Of a stretch of 26,585 bases of DNA, positions 21,486-26,585 are shown piece after piece; the stretch's first letter is position 1; every line of letters starts with the position of its first letter. Source of the stretch: Ectocarpus siliculosus (Eukaryota > Sar > Phaeophyceae > Ectocarpales > Ectocarpaceae); assembly GCA_000310025.1 (NCBI GenBank), contig FN649741.1:5287204-5313788 (forward strand), read 5' to 3'. Position numbers and translations under genes: made by a program. A model generated the notes under the pieces. That model worked only from the letters and a program-made list of their open reading frames with translations, had not been told where the DNA came from and searched no databases.

Positions 21486-24400
21486 ATGGGTGCCTGGCGG
21501 TTGCTCGATCTGTACCCCAAGATCCCCACGGACCTGTCGCAGTCGACGGCAGTGGGAGGATGGTTTTCGACCTTGACTGGGGTGATAATGCTCTTGCTCT
21601 TCCAGGTGGAGCTGTTTTCGTTTATGTCGGCGCCGATCGAGAGCCAAGTCGTGGTGGACAACGTGCTCGAGACGAAGGTGCGCCAGGAGGATTTCCGTGT
21701 GACTGCTGTGACGGGAACCGGGGCGATGCGCTCCGTCTCTCCTGAAGGAAATCGAATTTTGATGAGCGCGTAACAGGCAGGGCTTGCAATAGGTCAGAGG
21801 AGGAGAAGGCGATTATGTGCTGTACACAGCAGGACCACGTCGTTGTGCGGACAAAAATCAGAGGAGAGCGTTCTTTCGTTCTTTCCTCTCTCTCACGCGT
21901 CCATCTGTTGTAGGGGTGGTCTGGTCACGGTAGCCCACATGACCCACGTCATAGCTGAGCTACCCACGAGAGAGGGGGGACAAGGCCCTGGCTTGCCGGT
22001 TGCAACAATCGCCAACCCCCTTTTCGAAACTCTCCGTACGGCTGTGAAAGAACAAGAACATCTTACGAGTGTGGGAGAAGGTACAATTGCGCCGCACTTT
22101 TACCTGCCGCCGGCCGCACACTGGTTGGATCTATTCTACGCTTGCATACAGCAGCACGAAATACGCTTTTGCCGGGGTGTGCCAGGCCTTCGTCCTTGTT
22201 AGTGACGGTGATCCTGTCAGCTGCTGCCAGATGGCACGTTCACCTTGTATTGCAAGGAAGTCCTACATATCGTGCCAGACTCGGTGACAACAGACGCGTG
22301 CTGATATGTACGGATATGATACGAATGTTAGGTACGAGTCACATACATACGAGTGCCAAATAGTAGCACCGCTACATTCTCTACATAAGGTGGGTACAAA
22401 ATACAGAGAGGCCGTGCAACACATGTACAGGATGTAGTCGTGGAGGAACGTAGCACTGTACAGCAGTTGTACCTGTTACAACTTCGCGTTGCGCAACAGC
22501 AGTCGGCACTTGTTCTGCGGAGGGACAGCAGCCCGTTTTGGCGACGTCTCTCTTCGAACAAGGCCACAGGACAAGGGATACTGCCTTCGCAGGAATTAGG
22601 GTTAGGGCCTCGGGGGGGAAGTTCATATACGGGCATGCGGATGACCTTTGCTTGCCACGCTTAGGTCAGGGGGTTCCTGCCGTGTTTCGAGCGAGCCATG
22701 GGAGCGATGATCGTTTGTGTCTGATTTAGTGGGGGGAGGGATTTACTCCTGATTGCTCGCTTGCCTGGGACTTGACCGGTTGGTCGGGTATACCTGTTTT
22801 GAGGGGTAGCAACGTTCCTGGACCGCCTTCGCGCGATTATTAAGTTTATGAGGAAATAGAACAGGGAGGGGGGGACGCAGACCGTATTCCCTAACCCCAA
22901 CCCTAACCCAAACTTCCCCGATTGTATGCTTCATCCAACAAAAAAAACTGCGAAGGCTGCTCACGTTCCTTCAGGCCGTTCACAGACTGTGAGCTGAAAT
23001 GTCTAGGCGGGGGAAGGGTGCACTGATGAAAACGCATGCCGTTGTTGGTAGACCATAAACCTCACATCCGTACAACGCCGGAAGCGATATGCCGGGTTTT
23101 CGCCGGCCCGGGCAACGTTTTCAACAAGTACGAACCAGAAGCTGGTCATCATCCTCGCGATTGGTGGGCAGAACCAGCATGCCCTAAGGTTGATAGGGGC
23201 ATCCCGGCTAACCAAACTTGTTACACGATCGGCAGGCACGACTATACCCTCAAGTGTCGCAAGGGACTGCGATGTTTGCGCGCTCGTACAAGGCAGGCGC
23301 ATGTCTAGAGCGTAGGAGATGGGAGATCGGGGGCACTCGCGGCTCGACATCTCCCGCTTGTTTTTACAGGCCCAGATTAAAGAGGCCGCTGGAAGGGTAC
23401 ATGTAGAAAACCAAGAGAGGGTTGTCGGGATCTGAAGTTATTTTCTCGACCGTCGAGAGCTGATTGTCCCATGCCTATGATTTGAGGACATAACGAGCAC
23501 AAAATACCGCGACCCCCCCCTGGGGTATACCAACAACAACGACCACCCCCATAGAAACAACAAATCGACCAATCAGGGTTCTTGGCGTGCAGTCGTCTGA
23601 CCAACCGAACGGACGTGCGGCCGAACTCTGTTTTTTTTTCGTTTGATCCCGCACAGCTCCAAATCAACTTCAACATGAGCTTCCTGGACCTTCCGTGCGA
23701 GTACCTTTCGGTGGACGCTCTCGATGTCCTCGGGAGTAACCGCGTCAACATCACCGGTATGCATACCATGCATTACGACAGCCTTTCTCATATAATGCGA
23801 CGGCAGAGTATTAGACTGCTGCTGTTACAGATGCGCATATTTTTCTTGTTGTGGGTCGTTGAGGTTCGCTGAGCTGTTCGCGTCAAGAAGCACGTTAGCT
23901 GTTGGGCTTGGGAACGTCATCACGGCTGGCAGCCAGCTGTGGGTTCGTCCTGCTGCCTGCGTTTGTTTTCATCATGCATCACCCCTTATGACACTGCTGT
24001 GCTGTAGTGAACCCACTCCGGAAGTGATCAGTTGTATGGATGGATGTATGCACACGTGTTTACCGTTACGCATATAACCAACAACATGAAAGGCCGCCCG
24101 ATGTGGAAGAAAAGCGCCGCAGTGGTTCATTCAGACGTGCAGGTTAGGGCCTGGCGCTCGATGTCGGTTTTGCAAAGCCAAATGTCACAGCACTTGTTAC
24201 TTCCGTGGTCGGGTGTTCTTTCAGGGACAGAAAGAACATCTCTCGTATTTTTTTCTATGGAAGAGACGAACTTGTTGCATTTTTGTACAAAAAAAAAGAG
24301 TACAACATGAGACTGACAACGAGATGTTTTCTTTCGTTTTGTTGATAGCCCTATGACGAAGACTTACCTTTGCGCTAGGCTTGGCCAGCATCGACGACTA

Positions 24401-25271
24401 GGCCGTGTGACCCGCATGCCTCAATGTGGGGGTGCCTGGAAGCATGGCCCGGTCAGAGGTAGCGTGGCAGTTGATGAGCCGATGAGTGCGAAATGCTTAT
24501 GAGAACTGAGGGCTGTTGGTGCTTGCATATTTTTTCCACCCGTGGGTTTTTGGCACACGCTTGGCAAATTAAAACTCAGAAGAGAGATTGTGTCTGCGTG
24601 AGCAGTAGATATGCGCAAGTATGTCTTGATTGCATCAGTGTTGGATGGCGTTTGAGCCAAAAGGATGTATCCGATTACACGCGGCGCCGAGCCGAAGTGT
24701 TGTCACCTTTGGTGCGTTTGCGAATCGTCTTGTCACGCATCTTGTTGAAACGGCGGATGACTTGGAGTGTTAAGTTTTACGGTGGGAGGGAGGGAGTGGG
24801 CAGTGGGCGGCTTTTCTATTCTATAACACTCCCCCCCACAAGACGTACGCCCACAAGGAGTCGACCTTGTGAATGTCGAAAAATTGCCGACGAAGCCACC
24901 ACACAAAAAAGTATCAACCTCCTTGGTTGGTCTCCAGCATCCAAATCCTTTCGTATCTAAGTCCATCGAACTCACCTGCAGTTCTGCGCTGCGTCCCTCT
25001 CCCCCCTCGTCATCAGGAAAGGAAGTGCAGAAGTGGCACTTGGATCCACAGGGCGTCAAGCAGGTAAATTATTTTACGTGTGTCTTACCGACCGATCGCG
25101 CAAGTGGGGTTCCTTGAACTTTTTTTTCTTTGTTGTGGTAGTGGTCGTGGTCGCGAGTGTTGCAAACCCTCCTGACGGTGACACGCTGGGGCGCGCGGCG
25201 GCTTCGGGCGCAGTGTCGTGTGTCGCAGCAACGTGCATCATTCTGTTTGCACCATGGTGTGTGGCGGTGTG

Positions 25272-25304
<33 letters not shown>

Positions 25305-26226
25305 GTATCTGCGGTCTGTCTGCTGATGACTCTCTTTGTCTCCGTTTCTGGACCGTCTTTTCTTTTTTCTTTTTTGCTCCTTCTTGTGCGGCCGGCCGGC
25401 GGTTTGAAAAAGGCGTTCCACGGGCGAAACCGTCAGCAAAGGGACATCGTGCAGTTCGACGAGGGGGTTGTGGCTAGCCTACAGGTGAGGTTCGGCTTGC
25501 AGCGGGTAAAAAAAGAGCCGCGTGAAGGCGGTTGCACAAGGTGATGGTTGAGATCGAGGCGTAGTTGTTCGCGGTTGAGCCTAGGGTTGGGACCGAGATT
25601 AATACCAAGGACTTGCGGCGAGGATGGAATTAGGCTACTGTATGCACGCGCATGGCAGTCCGTTCTGTCTCTTGGGTCATATTATAGCATGCGTATGCCG
25701 CTGCTCCTCTGGGACTCTGAGAAATTGTGCCGCGTGGAGAGCTCAGTTTCCCTTTTGGGGGGGTGTTCCATCGCGAGGCCTTCCTTGCTGCTTGCCAGCG
25801 GTCGGTCGCGTTTCGGTTTGGTTAGTGCTGTTTGTCGGTGGTGATCTCGTCGTCGTCGTAGTGATGGTTCCTTGTGCTGCTATTGGCCAAGTAGCCGCAC
25901 AACCAAGGTACGTTTTGCGATGTCGGTGTTTTCGTACTCATTTTTCTTCGTCTTTCTTATGTAGTATATAGGGAGTACGAAGTTTTTGGTCCAAACCAAC
26001 GCCTCTTTCGAACCTGCCTACCTACTTGTTAGTGTTGCCAAACACGACGGCGTTTTTATGATACACAACATTTACTTTTTGGCTTTCGGGCTTTTTCCTC
26101 GTTTTCCGGCGCGCGTGAGCAGGACTTGCACGAAGACGGCGTTCACGCCGCGGTGCTGACGGAGGAGAACTTCGACACGTGGCTCCTGGAACACGACTTC
26201 ACTTTCGTAGCCTTCCACGCTCCCTG
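21486..26226 (+). CDS. PDI-C-type ERV/ERGIC-thioredoxin fusion protein, N-terminal part (3' truncated by window)
   Basis: Five exons join in frame: 21486..21677, 23657..23756, 25017..25063, 25413..25484 and 26123..26226, encoding the first 171 residues plus part of Trp172. Residues 1-22 contain the conserved cytosolic YPKIPTDL segment. A membrane helix follows at about 26-48 (GVIMLLLFQVELFSFM). The lumenal ERGIC/ERV part then reads INFNMSFLDLPCEYLSVDALDVLG and NRVNIT, all hallmarks of plant PDIL5-3/5-4 and of ERV41/46 proteins. Residues 148-172 (VLTEENFDTW to VAFHAPW) start a thioredoxin fold and stop just before its CxxC. The family normally ends in a second ERV region and membrane helix, expected right of the window. 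Such proteins sit in ER and Golgi membranes; cargo transport and redox activity are inferred. Exons 3 and 4 are short and a little less certain. An upstream in-frame ATG was not preferred because the family starts near this Met. Confidence 0.87.
22596..22607 (+). repeat. Two TTAGGG telomere-type units
   Basis: Two perfect TTAGGG units in intron 1 of the ERV/thioredoxin gene. A C-rich counterpart lies about 280 bases downstream. Confidence 0.85.
22889..22910 (-). repeat. Telomere-like CCCTAA units in opposite orientation
   Basis: The sequence reads CCCTAA, CCCCAA, CCCTAA, CCCA. It is a slightly imperfect complement-strand version of the TTAGGG pair at 22596, in the same intron. Confidence 0.8.
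23020..23160 (+). repeat. Dispersed repeat copy in intron 1 of the ERV/thioredoxin gene
   Basis: This is the counterpart of the copy at about 1185..1335, same orientation, more than 21 kb away. It contains ACGCATGCCG, TAGACC, CCTCACATCCGTACAACGCC, ATATGCCGGGTTTT, CGCCGGCCCGGGC, ACGTTTTCAA and GAACCAGAAGCTGGTCATCA. Differences from the other copy are scattered substitutions and short gaps. The GCCGG...CCGGC hairpin is kept. Confidence 0.8.
25273..25302 (+). repeat. CTG triplet repeat, ten units
   Basis: Ten perfect CTG units in the intron between exons 3 and 4 of the ERV/thioredoxin gene. An open frame runs through it, but it is not joined to either exon. Confidence 0.95.
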
Positions 26227-26585
26227 GTACGACTGTAAACTACTGCTGTGTTGCCTCTTTGTGGATTTTTTTTCTTTCTGTCTCGTTTGCTTTTCTTTTC
26301 TGTCTTTGCCTCTCTCTCTCTCGCTCTCTCTCATTCTCTCACTCTTTTGCTCATGCTCTCGCTCTTTTACTCATTTTCTCGCTCTATTGTGTGTACCAAT
26401 CGTCTAGATGCAGCAGTTGGTTGCCCCCCCCCCCCCCCCGGGGGGGTGGAACTTTCCCCCCAACGGATAATTTGGTGGGCAATGGGGACTGGGGGTTACT
26501 TTGGGGTGGGCCACCTTTTATGAACTGGTGGGTTTCCCCCTTTCCCGGATGGGTGCCCGTTTTATTTTGGTTTTACTCTTGGTGG
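26227..26585. other. Start of next intron and low-quality right end
   Basis: After the donor GTACGA the intron carries CT-rich microsatellite sequence (about 26309-26385). From about 26425 the sequence turns into long C and G runs and doubled or tripled letters, like the left end of the window. No exon is seen here. Confidence 0.55.

Noticed and set aside
22703-22727. C/D-box snoRNA-like pair (CGATGAT and CTGA) in an intron
   Set aside because: The C box does not match the consensus and the spacing of about 20 bases is too short for a guide.
23023-23045. CTGATGA motif at the start of the dispersed repeat, suggesting a ribozyme
   Set aside because: No GAAA partner follows at a suitable distance, and the other copy of the repeat lacks CTGATGA.
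24473-24506. Hammerhead-ribozyme-like core (TTGATGAG followed by CGAAA)
   Set aside because: The essential C before TGATGA is a T, stem II would have only about two pairs, and no cleavage-site stems I and III were found.
25218-25544. Long open frame through the CTG repeat as an extended exon of the ERV/thioredoxin gene
   Set aside because: Only its part 25413..25484 is flanked by usable splice sites in phase; the rest encodes a poly-Ala run and has no family similarity.

Overview
The window is nuclear DNA from an intron-rich eukaryote, most probably a photosynthetic stramenopile such as a brown alga. The evidence is as follows. Exons are short and GC-rich, and introns run from about 170 to 2000 bases with GT-AG borders. 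One gene appears to carry a two-part plastid presequence of the kind used with secondary red plastids. Short TTAGGG motifs also occur. The organism assignment is inference; no marker gene here fixes the species.

Four protein genes can be supported by joining exons across splice sites. (1) Plus strand, 891..2184: the last two exons of a CaMK-type Ser/Thr protein kinase whose start lies left of the window. (2) Minus strand, 11742..7435: a complete six-exon gene for a 584-residue protein with two S1 RNA-binding domains, acidic tracts and a probable plastid presequence. (3) Plus strand, 13409..19918: a complete eight-exon gene for a 446-residue UAP56/Sub2 DECD-box RNA helicase (mRNA splicing and export). 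(4) Plus strand, 21486..26226 and beyond: the first five exons of a membrane-bound ERV/ERGIC-thioredoxin fusion of the plant PDI-C type, running off the right edge.

Genes 1 and 2 converge across about 5.2 kb of repeat-bearing sequence with no gene I can support. Genes 2 and 3 diverge from a shared 1.7 kb intergenic region. Genes 3 and 4 are in tandem. The four genes serve separate housekeeping roles (calcium signalling, plastid RNA metabolism or translation, nuclear mRNA export, ER-Golgi cargo and redox), and nothing suggests an operon-like unit.

The non-coding part holds the more unusual material. A dispersed repeat with a conserved hairpin occurs in introns of two different genes. A decayed tandem copy of a UAP56 exon start sits in the preceding intron. 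Several 57-60 bp tandem duplications and many simple repeats are present. Two opposed telomere-like motifs lie in one intron. Both outer ends of the window look like poor-quality, homopolymer-rich contig ends. I found no CRISPR array, insertion sequence, rRNA or convincing tRNA, and no clear candidate for an undescribed multi-gene system.
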